DNA of 64,000 nt, taken from positions 758,901 to 822,900 of the forward strand of contig MNCI01023457.1 in assembly GCA_015680685.1 (NCBI GenBank), read 5' to 3'. Shown in pieces: positions 11,701-23,160 of the stretch. This DNA comes from Gnetum montanum (Eukaryota > Streptophyta > Gnetopsida > Gnetales > Gnetaceae). Position 1 is the stretch's first letter, and the number at the start of each line of letters is the position of its first letter. A program made the translations under genes and the position numbers. Below the pieces are notes generated by a model. It made no database searches. It was not told where the DNA came from and saw only the letters and a program-made list of their open reading frames with translations.

Positions 11701-12240
11701 AAAGTTGTTGTTTGCACTTACAAAGAAAGATGCTCCATTCATCTAGACCAAGAAGTGTAAACATGCATTGCAATAGCTAATGGATAAACTCATAGAAACT
11801 CTAATTCTACAAGCACTAGATTGGTCTAGACCATTTTACATAATGATTGATGCATCTAATTATGCCCATGGTTACATAGTTGGAAAATAAAAGACATACA
11901 TATTACATCCACTATATGTGCTGAAGCATTGTGGGTGCACAGTTGAATTACACCAGCACTGAGAAAGAACTGGTGGCAATGGTGTATGCTCTTAAAATTT
12001 TAGGCACTATGTGCTTGGCTATAAAGTGTTTGTACACATAGGTCACAATGCCATCTGCTTCCTAATGAATAAGCCAACGGTGAGCCCCCATATCATATAG
12101 TGGCTCATGATCTTGTAGGAATTATATCTCACAATGATAGATTTAAAAGGGATTGAGAATGTATTCACTAACCATCTCTCTTGATTAAGATGGGATAATA
12201 AAGATAAGGAGAGTTTGCTGTCTAATCAATTTCTAGATGA
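11701..12240 (+). pseudogene. Element 1 RNase H remnant
   Basis: Recognisable by position and by alignment with elements 2 and A: TKKDAPFI-like text near 11725, the IDASNYA(H) segment near 11848 (first catalytic Asp retained), the family TTEKELxxVV segment decayed to TSTEKELVAMVYAL near 11950, and text corresponding to VHIDHxAIxFLMxKP near 12030-12075. Frames change several times. It degrades the RNA of the RNA/DNA hybrid in the intact family. Confidence 0.65.
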
Positions 12241-13560
12241 ACTCTTTATAGGAGCAATAAATGATCAAGTGCCCAAAGAAACAAAATGGTATGACAACAT
12301 TCTCACTTACCTTCTCACTCAGGAGATGCTACAAGATCTAGGCTTTAGGAAGAAATAATAGTTTTTTCATTAGGTTAAGTACTTCATGGAAATTAATAGA
12401 CACCTTTACAAGGTGTGTGTTGATGACCTAGTTTGTTGGTGTGTCTTTGATATAGACCAATTGCACATTCTTCAGGATGCTCATGAAGACCCTTGTAGAG
12501 GCCACTATGTTAGGAGATGCATGGCCATAAAAATCCTAATGGTAGGATACTATTGATGTGCAATCTTTACGGATGCCAACCAATTTGTTCAATCTTGTGA
12601 ATGTTGTCAAAGAGATGGTGAGATGACTGCTCAAATAGAGGGTCTTCATTAGTGGATTCAACCACTAGAGCCCTTTAACATATGGGGCATAGACTTCATG
12701 GGTCCCATCAAAATCATGTCCAATGGAAAGGAATACATCATTGTAGTAGTTGACTATTGTACTAAATGAGAAAAAGAAACAATCATCACTGACTACACAT
12801 CATCCACTATTGTTAGATTTGTACAAAAAAATGTTATAAATAGGTTTGGAGTACCATGTGCACTAATTTATGACAATGGAATTCATTTTATAGGTTTTAG
12901 TTTTTGAAAACTCATGCAACACTTGGGGGTTGAACATAAATTAACAATAATTTATCACCAATAAGTCAACATTCAAGCCAAGGTAACTAACAAGGAGCAC
13001 AAAGATGCTAATAAGAACTAATAGCAAATATAGAAGAGACTAGAGCACAAAACTCAACGATGCCCTTTGGGCATACAGCTCAACATGGAAACTCCTTATT
13101 GGCTACTCTCCTTGTGAGTTAGTGTATGAGAAACTTTCAACACTCCTGATTCAATCCGAGCTCCATACACTTTCAATAGCCTATGAATTGAATCTTAACC
13201 TAAGCTTAGCACAAAAAGAAAGATTGATCAACCTCAACATGCTAGATAAAAATCAATTAGTGGCCCTATCTTTGAATGAAGTTCACAAGGCATTCAACAA
13301 ACAATGTCATGACCTTAGAATATGGAAAGTGAAATTTCAACTAGGAGATAAGGTTTTTTACTAAAACCCCACACATGTATCCTAGAAAACAAAATTTCAA
13401 ATGTTGTGGGAGGGACCTTATATAATTGATAAAATATTTTCTTATGGGGCAATGACCATATATAAACTTGAGAGCCCAAATAAAAAGTAGTTGGTCAATA
13501 TACAACAAGTAAAACCTTTCCATGAACCCAAGCAAGCCACTGTAATAAATACCTCAATGG
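12241..13560 (+). pseudogene. Element 1 integrase remnant
   Basis: A zinc-binding-like N-terminus is visible near 12580-12620 (CECCQRDGE). The core starts at about 12663 with EPFNIWGIDFMGPIKI (first Asp retained), continues IYDNGIHFIG near 12868 (second Asp retained), and reaches QAKVTNK near 12975 where relatives have QAEVTN, so the third catalytic acid Glu is Lys. The C-terminal part is open from 13122 to 13364 (80 aa: LSLAQKERLINLNMLD and WKVKFQLGDKVFY) and continues with LWEGPYIIDKI. The product ends just before the purine motif at 13604. Confidence 0.82.
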
Positions 13561-13603
13561 ATAGACAATCATGCTTAATTTTTTGGATCTCCTTTTTCCA
13601 AAT

Positions 13604-13622
13604 TAGTCATGGGGGAGATGGT
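13604..13622 (+). promoter_or_regulatory. Internal polypurine-like motif after pol
   Basis: TAGTCATGGGGGAGATGG lies at the end of pol and is conserved in element 2 (35209-35227), element A (21481-21500, minus) and element B (44552-44572, minus). In A and B the same core (AGTC/TATGGGGG) recurs as the true polypurine tract beside the 3' LTR. It may act as a second plus-strand primer; this is inference. Confidence 0.55.
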
Positions 13623-15598
13623 CATCCATGCTAATCATCCATATGGCTCCTTAGTTTTTCTATTTTTTTTAAAAAAATTTTCCATATTTTTGATTTTGCA
13701 AGTTATTTGTTATACAGCTTTTGGTTTTAAAATTTTTTCTATTTTTACACCATTATTAGTATGTTTGAATCTTTCTTGAATATTTTACACTTTCTTATAT
13801 ATTTTACTTTGGTTTGTTTAAGTGTGATTCTCAAATTTTTGCTAATAAACATACTTTGTGTCAACATGAAACAGTGATGCTATAGCTATTACTAATGGTG
13901 GTTTGTGCTTTATGGTTTGTTTGCTAATGTTTGGTTTCTATTTTTGAATTTTTGTATCGATGGCTAAGTAATGGTTTCTTTTTCATGGAACAGGAAGTGA
14001 GTTCATGACATCCACCCATTCACAAACTGTATGGTTTTCCTTGTTTTGGAAGTTTGAGGTCCCTTTCATTAAACAACTTTTAATAGAGTTGTGACCTTAG
14101 TAGTTTCAAGAATTGGAAAAGGTTTAAAAGTTTTCACAAGGTGTGACTTCAAGAGGACTCAATACTCTTTATACTCTTCTACTTACTTGGGTGCTTAAGT
14201 GCTTTCATAGACTTCTTACTATTCCATGTCTTTTAATAATAGGAAGTTGAATAAAGCTTTGCATGGTGTGGTTCCCATCCAAAAAGATAGAGAAAAAAAG
14301 ATTAAAAAAACATGATGGGAATTCAAAGAACACCCCTTAGACAAACAAATAGGCTAGAAGCACTACTTATTGAACTAGAAAGATATTTTACCCATTCCTA
14401 AAGGTCCCCTCTAACTAAGGCCCTCTCTCACTTTCTAATTCTCTTTATGGAATAGTGGTTCTTTTGTGGGAGCACTCTTGTGTCTTGAGGAGGTGGATTG
14501 GTCTTGGAGTGTTGATGAAAAGTCACTGAAGGAGGTTAGTTTTGTTCTAGACTAAGGATGGATCTTCTTAGGTCATTTTTAAACACAAACTCCATAAGGG
14601 ACTTCTTATGACCTTAGTTTGGAATTCCATTCGACCTTCACCATCATCTATCTATGCTGACCATAACTTACCTCACTGTCGAAGTCCATGTCCTTGATCC
14701 CATGCCTTGGTTTGATGTATTTGAATTCTTAGGTAGAATCTTTTGGATTTTGGTTCTTAGTTTCCATTGACCATTAATCACCTATGGGATCCACGAACTC
14801 CTTAGGTTGAGGTTATGCAAGGGCAAACAAGGCATGTGCCTACTATGGGGAGGATGCACTTGCATATATCTTGGTTAGGTTTGTTAAGTACCTTATCCTT
14901 TGACATTCTTATGATTAGAATCTTTTGCGCATCCATCTTTTGTATCACACCATATGCTTATTTACATATTTTGTTCATTAAACATGTTCTCCATTGAAAT
15001 TTTCTATCATTGAGCTTTCAAAGATCCTCTTCAATGATTTTATCATATTCTTGGCTTTTTTGGGATTTCATGGATCTCAAATTCATTGAAAAATTCCTTA
15101 TATTTTTTAAGATATTCAAATTTGAAATTTTTTTCTTACATGCTTTGTATATGGGGACCCATCGACATAAGAGAAAAATAGTATATATATACATGAACCC
15201 ACTTGGAAATTTTTACATTTTCTCATAAATTCTGAGGGAGTTTCTCAAATTTTTAGAGCTTAGAAACTTCTAGAGCCCATAACTTCCTAACTGTTTATTC
15301 AAATCACTCTATTCTTCAACCCTATGGCGAGGCCATATATGTGCCATTTTCGACAAAATTTTTTTCACCTATTTTCTAACTCCCACAAAGGTTTAACTAA
15401 ATTGTTAAACACCAAATTACAATATTTAACTTTTCTAACAAGCTCTAGTGACATTTATAATAAATAATTAATAAAATAATAATAAAATAATCAATCTTCC
15501 ATGGTCCAACCTTAGCCAAAGTGTAACTAACAAGAGAAGGTATTTAAAGCCTTAAAGTTACACATTATATCTACTAATCCACAGATCTGTTGTGACTG
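13623..15598 (+). other. Element 1 non-coding tail
   Basis: About 2 kb with no sustained reading frame, collinear with the element 2 tail (35228-36860): shared blocks include the CCACCCATTCACAAACT region near 14015 and 35655, ACTTGGGTGC near 14186 and 35828, and AATAGGAAGTTGAATAAA near 14240. It ends with CTAACAAGAGAAGG and TGACTGTAG just before the accessory ORF. The two open stretches at 14815-14997 and 15010-15228 are hydrophobic chance frames in AT-rich DNA. Confidence 0.6.
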
Positions 15599-15601
15599 TA
15601 G

Positions 15602-17849
15602 ATGATAGCAAAAGGAAAGCACATGTTAGGAGCAAGACCATCTCAACCAAGGGAGAAATAGCCTAGAATGGAAAGAGGCCAAGAACAAGCCCAAGAAGAA
15701 CCATTTGCAATCCATGCCACAAGTCCTCTTAGGGAAGAGGCCAAGGTGGAATCTATCTGAAGGATTCTAGAACGAGAAGTAGTAACAAAACACTCCCATT
15801 AGGATGATGCACAAGCACAACAAGAAAATATTGAGGTGACCTTTTGGCCCTTTCCTAGAGTAAGCACCAAAAGAAGTGCAAGACTAGCTAAAGGCCTCTT
15901 CAGTTGGCCAATCATCACTTCCATCGAGAAGTGGTACATGGAAGAGACATTCTTATTTTGGAACAATAGGGAGCCTGGATGAATGATAAAAATCAATGAC
16001 ATATCAATGTCCTACTTGGTGCAAGTCATTGTTGAAGTGCTTGGGTTGTCGGAAACTAGGACAAGTCTTGCTGAGATCCCAATGCAGGAAAATCCCAACA
16101 TCAAGAAAGAATGGAATCGATGGTGTTGTGGTGTCAAACACAAGTTGTTTGATGTGCTCACATTGGTAGAGAGGATCGACTACAAGATTTTGATTTTTCA
16201 CCTTAGTCCCATGGTGAGGCTAAGTAAAATCACCACCTTCTCTGCCCAAGAATGTGTCTCTTTGAGTGGGAGATTCCTTGTCAACCTACCATAGTTGATC
16301 TATCTAAATATGGAAAAGAGGTTTAAAGAAAATGAATGTGGAAGGAAGGCACTCCCCTTTCCATGCCTCATTAGGAAAGTTTGTTAGAGGCGAGGAACAG
16401 TCCATTATACCAATGATGTTATTAGGCATGTTCTGGCCTCCAATTGGGTAGAAATGACAAAAGATAAGATGGTTGCAATGACTATCCAAGAAGAGGAGTA
16501 GCAACCACCACCTTCACTTGCCACTCAAACAACCATGTCAAATAGCATTGCAACTACTCAATAGTTGTGTGAATACCAAGAAGGGCTCTTAAGTGAATAA
16601 GAGAAATGAGTAGGCATGAGTGATGGAGAACCATCCATGTATAAACCAATAATGAGTGACCTAAATGAGGTGGCTTGGACAATCACCTTGATGGATGAAG
16701 GTGGATCTATTTTCTTAGCCCAAAGAATGTAGTTTCTTGCAAGGTCAAATTCAAGCACCAGAGAGGTCACAATATTCCTCCCAGAACAATAGTCACTCCC
16801 AGAAATCTCTGAGAACACTGCAACCTTCCCAATGCACTTGGAGGAAGGTGAGGGGGTAATTGTATTGGTGATGCAACACCAAGGGTAAGAGACTATAGTA
16901 GAAGTGGTTGCTGATTGTATTGATGAAATGATCAATGCACACATACAACATCTATACTAGAAATCATAGAACTTAAGGATGTGCAAACATCTGCAAGGAT
17001 GAAAAGTAATAGAATAAATGCAACATAGCATGAAGAACTATTGGACTAACTGGTGGAAACTAGAGAACTACTTCCATATGTCTTTGACATTCCATAAAAT
17101 ATTACTACAACCTAGTCGAAGATTCTAGAGACAAGGAGCAAGAACATCATCTTGGAGGGGAAACTTGAAATAGCCTGAGATCTAAATGAATTCTTAGCTA
17201 CTAAATTTTTTGAATTAAGAGCCTAGATTTCCAACTTTACATTTCTCAACCCAGCATTGACAAGAGATGGAGCTATTGAATAGCTCAACATTAGACCAAA
17301 AGGAATTGAGGATGTAATGGAGATGGAAGTGTTCTACCAATTCTTGGTAGAGGCCACATGGCATAAGATTTAGAAGGCCTTGGATTAGATCTACTAGGAG
17401 AATATATAGTTGACCACAAAGAACCATCACCTGTAGAATGTTGATGAGCAAAAGAAACAATTAACCAATTTCATCCATCAATAGTAGGAGCAACTGGCTA
17501 GAGAAAACATAGAACCGAGAAGATTGATAGTAGAAAACAGAAACCTCTTCATGAGAAGGTTCACATCCTTCACCAAAAAATTGCAATCAAGATAGTCACC
17601 TGGAAATCAAAGGCTCTGAAATTTGAGAGAGTCAAGGATCATTACAAAGAACATGTCAGTCTACAAAAGGAAGTAAATGAAAAACACATCCAGTTGGTGA
17701 AGGTGAAAGTGAATGAAACCCTTCAATAACTCTAGTAAGGAAAAGAAGTGTGGAAACCCATCATTGATGGGATAGATGCCTACAACAAAGTAAAAATTTG
17801 CATGAAGGAATTATTGACTACTAGATGCCTACATAATGAAGATGCATGA
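15602..17849 (+). pseudogene. Accessory 3' ORF (plant transposon-protein-like), about 750 codons
   Basis: From ATG 15602 one frame runs to about 16960 with stops only (no shifts), then continues in a second frame to a stop at 17849 after at least two shifts. Most stops are at presumed Gln/Trp positions. The N-terminal 80 codons are polar, then come FSWPIITSIEKWYMEETFLF, VIVEVLGLSE, a middle segment with LVNLP.LIYLNM...ALPFPCLIRKV, and a C-terminal third of long Glu/Lys/Gln-rich coiled-coil text (EQKKQLTNFIHQ, KEVNEKHIQLVKVKVNE). The LP.LI...M...LP...L motif resembles the uncharacterised 3' ORF of Athila-like elements (putative plant transposon protein); this is recalled, not searched. Role unknown. 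The ORF is absent from element 2, A and B and runs directly into the 3' LTR. Confidence 0.6.
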
Positions 17850-17865
17850 AGTAAAAATTAGCAAG

Positions 17866-18624
17866 CTCATAGTTGTGTTTATGGGAATTCAAGTCATAAT
17901 AGTAGCAAAGCTCTTGCAGTTTGTCCGTTTGAAACATATTTCTTTGAGTGCCTACAATAGGATTCAGAAAGTGTATGGATCTTCATTTGAGCACTATTGT
18001 ACCTAAACCACACCAATGTGTACTACCATAAAGAGAAGCCCTTTGATCAAACCTTGTAGCACTTAGAATAGATTAATGATTTATTTATGCATTTATTATT
18101 TTCATTAATTATGTTGTTAATTAAGATAAATTAGAATTTGAGCGATTAGTTAATTAATTAAGCTAAATAGATTAAAAACATAAGTATGACCGCTTTGAGC
18201 ATAAACACATATTCACTTGGTAATCCTAGTAGTGTTATTACTTGGTGCATCCAATAGCGTAGCACTTGGTAACCTAATAGTGGTTCAAGATATGTACAAA
18301 AAGTGGGACTGGATGCTTATGTTAGGACTAGTTAGAGATTAGATAGTTAAACTAAATTAGTTGTTAAACTACTTCATCTCTCTACTTTAAGCACCAAAGA
18401 ACATAAAACATAAAATAATAAAAATCATATGCCTTGATTACACTTAACCATACCATGTGCATCCCAAGTGTAATTGGGAAGACAATGAATGATCATTAGG
18501 GCAAGGTTCACTTCCTACAAGACTAGTGTATCAGAAACTATAGAGTCTCTGGAATTTAACCAGATTTTGTGTGAACGCTTCATGATTCATATGGTTGGGC
18601 ATAGGGGTACCTTGCCGTTCATTA
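17866..18624 (+). repeat. Element 1 3' LTR, missing its first about 125 bp
   Basis: Aligns with 8230-9005 of the 5' LTR, from GTGTTTATGGG onward, and ends GCCGTTCATTA followed by CTAGA. The U3 start, the TATA box and the polypurine tract expected upstream are not found; the accessory ORF ends 17 bp earlier. The loss probably occurred after integration, because the 5' LTR is full length. Confidence 0.75.
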
Positions 18625-18629
18625 CTAGA
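18625..18629. repeat. Target-site duplication, right (CTAGA)
   Basis: Exact match to 8086-8090, directly after the 3' LTR of element 1. Confidence 0.85.
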
Positions 18630-18716
18630 CATTGGTAAGTTTAAGAGATTTAACCTAGCCATAAGATTATCTTATCCCTACTCAACCAATAAGGGTTATT
18701 ACCATATGACCCATAG

Positions 18717-19631
18717 TGATGAGTGGCGAGGTACCCCTATGGTCAACCATACAAATACAAGAATTTCACACACGATCTAGTTGAATTCCAAGGACAAAGT
18801 GCCTATGCACCTTTGCGGAACAAGGACGGGTTGGTTGATTGTTGTCTTCCCAAACTTACTTGTATGTCACGATTGTATGGTTAAGTAAGTTTGAGGCATA
18901 TGATTTTTATAGCTTTTATGTTTTTATGTATTGCTACTAATAAGGGAGGAGAGAGAGAGATAACTAAGTGACTAATTTACCTTCACTACTGATTAACTAG
19001 GCTTTAAACTAATCCTAACACTAGTATCCATTCTCACTTTTCATACACATCCTGAACCAGCGCAACACTACTGGGATTACCAAATGCTAATTGTTACTGG
19101 GTTACCAAGTGTTACATGCATGCTTGAAGTGATCGTACTGTGTGTGCTAATAACAGAAATGTAAAGTGCATAAAATAAAATAAAATAATAAAATAAAATA
19201 AATACAAAATAAAATAAAATAAATAAAATGAGTAAGAAAACAAATCTTAAGTGCTGGAAGGATGAATCCAAGAGCTTGTCTTTATTGCCATACACAAGGT
19301 GTGCTTAGGTACACAATGCTCGAATAAAGATCCGTCCACACTTAGACCTCCTATTGTGGGCACTTGGAAAATACTCTAACTACAAAAGTTTTGCTACTTG
19401 ACTTCTAAAAGACTTTCCTTGAAAGACTTCCTTCCAAGACTTCCTCCTAGATTGTGCGCCTGGGCACTATATTTATAGGCTCGGGAGTAACTACTCTAAC
19501 AATTAGAAAAATTACCACTCTAATTTTAGAGAAACTTCCACTCTAATTTTAGAGAAAAATTGCCACTCTAATTTTAGAGAAAGTACCACTGTAATAATTT
19601 GAATAAACCACTAGAGTAACCGCTCTCATCA
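18717..19631 (-). repeat. Element A 3' LTR (915 bp)
   Basis: Plus-strand text begins TGATGAGTGGCGAGGTACCC and ends CGCTCTCATCA, followed by the polypurine tract complement TACCCCCACGACT. In element orientation U3 is at 19631 downwards and has four copies of a 20-25 bp unit with CTCTAAAATTAGAG (plus strand 19485-19600). An A/T microsatellite of AAATA/AATAA units lies at about 19168-19230. Confidence 0.85.
19485..19602 (-). repeat. U3 tandem palindromic repeats in element A LTR
   Basis: Units of CACTCTAATTTTAGAGAAA occur near 19513, 19537 and 19563, with flanking degenerate copies. Each contains inverted arms CTCTAA/TTAGAG. They lie between LTR start and the presumed promoter in element orientation, where enhancer repeats are usual. 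Confidence 0.7.
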
Positions 19632-19645
19632 TACCCCCACGACTA
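19632..19645 (-). promoter_or_regulatory. Element A polypurine tract
   Basis: On the minus strand AGTCGTGGGGGTA directly precedes the LTR start TGATGAGAG. The matching site in element B (41693-41705) reads AGTCATGGGGGTA. It primes plus-strand DNA synthesis in active elements. Confidence 0.75.
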
Positions 19646-21480
19646 AATGAAAACTTGTCCTCGAGTTCCTTACAAAATATTGGAAAAGTATGGGATTATT
19701 GACTAATTGACAACTGATGGTGGAATGGGATGATAGAATCAATGTGCCCAATGAATGGATCAATAAGAATATTGCTACATAAATGACATCCAAGCCTTTA
19801 TTTGGTAGCTTGTAGAGAAAGAGAGAGAAAGAAAATGAGGTGTGTTGCTGCCAATGCTAAGATTGCACCTTCTGTTATTCATCCAAAGCCACGCCACTAG
19901 ACGTGCTCCTTTCATAAATGCTCGTGGTTACTCCAAGCCTAGTCCATTTTTTGTATGATTTTCATCTACACACATGACACAGTCACAAATGAGCAAGGAT
20001 AGATAAACCATAATGTAGTTGATACCTTGCCTTGATATGAAGCGCATTGGCTGAGTTGTGGTTATGGAAAAAACTAGTTCAAAGATTTATCATAGCTAAC
20101 CACTCAAGGTGTAGGGTTTAGGTGAATAGTAAAATGGAGAAAATTGAAAATTTTTTGCCAAGGCGCCCACAACTAAGAGCAAACCTTTGGTAGCTATAAG
20201 ATGGAAAAATATGAGGAACAAGAAAGATGGAAAAAATATCAACAACAATGCCAATAAAATGGATGCCATGGATGGGGATGAAACAAGAAATGATTGATTG
20301 TAAAAAATTTTTAAAGGAAAGAAGTTAATAATTGCACCAAAAAGAAATGCCAGTGGGTCCTCCCCAAAGCAGGCTCATGCCTTTTATGCCCTGACAAACC
20401 CACAAACCAAAGAGTCCGTAGGCTCTAGAAATGTCATTTGGAAGCAAGAGTTAAAAACTTACCCACAAGAATTCACCAAATAAAAACAATGCATCAACCT
20501 AGAATGGACTAATGATAAAGTCAGCAATGAGGTGGAAAATGGAAAGAAAGATGGAGAGGAGAGAATGGAATGAAATCCCAAGAACAAGGTTGTGTAAAGC
20601 CCCTTGTGTATTTTATGGTTAATGTGACTAAGTAGGAATCATCCCAAATATAGACTCAAAAAAACCACATCTAGTGACCTCACATTAACACACTTGACCA
20701 ATCCATCCACTTGAAGCAACAAGAATGCTTCCACAAAGAGTCACCACCATTTCGAGGAGAGCAAGATAAAGAAGTAGGAAGCAAGAAAGGACCTTATTTA
20801 GAGGAAACCTTCAGGCATGGGTAACATGTCTTTCCAGTTCCATAACCAGTGCTTGTAGCCCATATTACTTTATTATGTCTAAGGGGTGTGCTTTTAATTC
20901 TTACTTTTTTTTCTTTTTTCTTTGGAATGAGAACCACACCATGCAAAGACTTATTTTTATTCACTCAACTTCTTGATTTTTGAGCAATGTCAGAATGGTA
21001 GAAAACCCAAGAAAAAGCATCCAAGCACCCAAGAGAATGGCTAGCACAAATGCATTGAATCCCCTTGAAGTCACACCCTTTTCATCCTTAGAGTCTTTCC
21101 TTGGTTTGAAAAATACCTAGCCACCAATTCATTAAAATTTTACTTAGAAAAAAAGGGACTGTACAGTTCCAAGCCAAAGGAGGCCATAGAGTTGTATGGA
21201 TGAGTGGATGGCATGGACTCATTGCCTATTTTACCAAAAGAACCATACCTTAATATTAGCATTATAATTCAAAGGTAAAAACAAAAAATTTGCAATCAAT
21301 ATGATATAATTCAATCCACCATCATGAGCACTTATTAGATGACGAATAAAAGTAAATCAAGCCAAGAAAGAAACAGTAAAAGCATGAACGATGGTGTAAA
21401 ACAAAAATAAAAAAAGTTGAAAGAATGTGTAAAACAAATATTCAAAAGGAACTGAGGGCATAGAATGGTTAGCATAGGTG
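19646..21480 (-). other. Element A non-coding tail
   Basis: No sustained reading frame. It is collinear with the element B tail: for example GTGGGTCCTCCCCAAAG near 20353 and 43470, and the GGATGAGTGG segment near 21200 and 44290. It also shares the AATAGTAAGAAGTC/CCACACCATGCAAAG type block with elements 1 and 2 (near 20930). The end is the conserved purine motif at 21481-21500. Confidence 0.6.
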
Positions 21481-21500
21481 ACCATCTCCCCCATAACTAA

Positions 21501-22506
21501 GTTGAAAGGAGGAGATCTAAAATAGTGAGCAAGGTTTTCCACCAAGAGAGGTAGCATGTGTACTAGCTGTCCTAAGTTCATGGAAAGGTTTGGTTTGTTG
21601 TATGAGAAGATAGGTAAGAATGCTACTATACCAGTTTGTCTCCATGGGTGATTGATTATTCACTACACTAGAAAAGAGGAATTCATTAGGAAAATAATCA
21701 GAAATTGGATACTTGTTCTCTTTGTTGTCCCATCGTAATCAAGATAAATCATTAGCAACTATGTTCTCTGTGCCTTTATGATTGATCATTGTAAGATCGA
21801 ACTCTTGTAAGATTATAAGCCATTGTATGATATGAGGGCTTACCATTGGCTAATTTATGAGGAACCGGATTGCACTATGATCTATATGTATATATACTTT
21901 ATATCCCAATACATAGTATCTAAAATTTTCTAGTGCAAACACTACAATCATTAATTCTTTTTCTGTGGTAGTGTAGTTAAGTTGTGCATCAACGATACTT
22001 CTACTTGCAAAATGGATGTAATAAGGATGCTTCTAGTCATCTAATTATGTAAGTATAGCTCTTAAAGCATAGTTGGACATGTCAATCATGATATGGAATG
22101 GTTTGGAACAGTCAGGATCTTGTAGAATGGGTGTTTCTACTAGCTTCTATTTTAGAGTTTGAAAAGTTAATTCACATTCTCTGGTCCACTCAAAAGGTAC
22201 ATCCTTTTTCATTAATTCCACCAATGGTTTGGAAACTTTTGAAAAGTTCTTAATAAATCTCCTATAGTAGCCAGTATGTCCAAGGAATGATCAAATATCT
22301 TTGATAGTTTCCAATTGATAGGTAATTCCTTGGATAATTTTGATTTTCTCGGGGTCTTCCTCTATCCTTGTGTGTGAGATTTTGTGCCCTAGTACTACAC
22401 CTTCTTGGATCATCAAATGACTTTTCTACCAGTTGAGCCTCAAATTGGTTTCTACACATCTTTTTAATAATTTCTCCAACCAGTCTAAGGCTTGATCAAA
22501 GTTTGC
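21501..22506 (-). pseudogene. Element A RT C-terminus and RNase H, integrase deleted
   Basis: Minus strand from 22506: FDQALDWLEKLLKRCVETNL, KSHLMIQEGVVLGHKIS (end of RT palm/connection), GHTGYYRRFIKNFSK, then RNase H with FHIMIDMSNYA, YTTTEKELMIVVFALENFRYY and VYIHIDHSAIRFL, so the catalytic Asp/Glu/Asp residues of RNase H are still present. After ILTYLL (about 21610) the frame jumps to KPFHEL, normally the very end of integrase, so about 1.3 kb of integrase is gone. At 22507 the text switches directly to the protease-RT linker (CMEPIEGLTCTY), so the RT palm with FMDDFS is also gone. Few frameshifts; best-preserved RNase H of the window. Confidence 0.82.
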
Positions 22507-23160
22507 TCCATAAGTGCAAGTCAAACCCTCAATTGGTTCCATGCATATGAGTGAACTACTTTCTTGATCAGCTATTAGCCACTGGGTGCCTTCCTATTGT
22601 GTGGCTACTGCATACAAGCATCTTTATATGTTGATAACTTGTGCACACTGATTTCATGTAGACAATGTTAAACTTTGCACAAATCATGACCTCTACATGC
22701 AATTACACCCTGTGTCACTATATGTGAAGAACGGAACTTTCTTCTTCTTGATCTTTCCAGATGTATTTTCCTTTGATATTTCTAGGGAAAGATCATAGAT
22801 TCCTAGGCATGCGTCGATGGTGCTTAGTCATGCTCTTCTCATTATGATTGGGAAGTCCCCCATACCATTATTTACTTGAATGACTGGGAAGTCAACTGGG
22901 TACGACCACCCACAAATAGTGGTAACAATGTCTTCCACTAGTCCCAATGGGACAGTGATGGACTGGTCGACCAACTCTAGATGGATGTTGATATTTTTAA
23001 TGGAGGTAGGTTCCAGGCCTTGTACATTTCTTGAGAAATTAAGTTGACACCAAAACCTGAATCCAAAAGAGCCTTGCACGATACATTTCTAGCAATTTGT
23101 AAGTATATTAGAGGACTTCCAAGATTAAATAATTTCCTAGGAAGGTGGCCAACATTGATC
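22507..23160 (-). pseudogene. Element A protease remnant with DSG active site
   Basis: Minus strand: CKALLDSGFGVNLIS (D-S-G codons at 23055-23063), then after a one-base shift the open stretch 22828-23079 frame gives LELVDQSITVPLGLVEDIVTT, YPVDFPVIQV and DFPIIM. The second half matches element 2 protease (LVDQSIIVSLGLVEDIMTT). Plant Athila/Tat proteases usually have DLG; this copy has the retroviral DSG. The linker with CMEPIEG follows. Confidence 0.78.

Larger units (their letters stand above)
8091..18624 (+). mobile_element. Element 1: Athila/Tat-type Ty3/gypsy retrotransposon
   Basis: A 10.5 kb plus-strand LTR retrotransposon with a 5' LTR (8091-9005), tRNA-Asp-type primer site (9007-9024), gag, a deletion of nucleocapsid and protease, RT, RNase H, integrase, a 2 kb non-coding tail, an accessory ORF (15602-17849) and a shortened 3' LTR (about 17866-18624). 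CTAGA flanks both sides. RT and integrase order (RT-RH-IN, no chromodomain), the Asp-tRNA PBS and the 3' accessory ORF point to the Athila/Tat branch. All genes are broken, and the copy has been immobile for a long time. Confidence 0.88.

Noticed and set aside
15799-16504. Minus-strand open frames in the accessory ORF region (15799-16002, 16004-16201, 16304-16504)
   Set aside because: Opposite-strand shadows of the better supported plus-strand accessory ORF.
16558-17460. Minus-strand frames of 128 and 81 aa (16558-16944, 17215-17460)
   Set aside because: Also antisense to the accessory ORF; no motif, while the plus strand gives coherent coiled-coil text.
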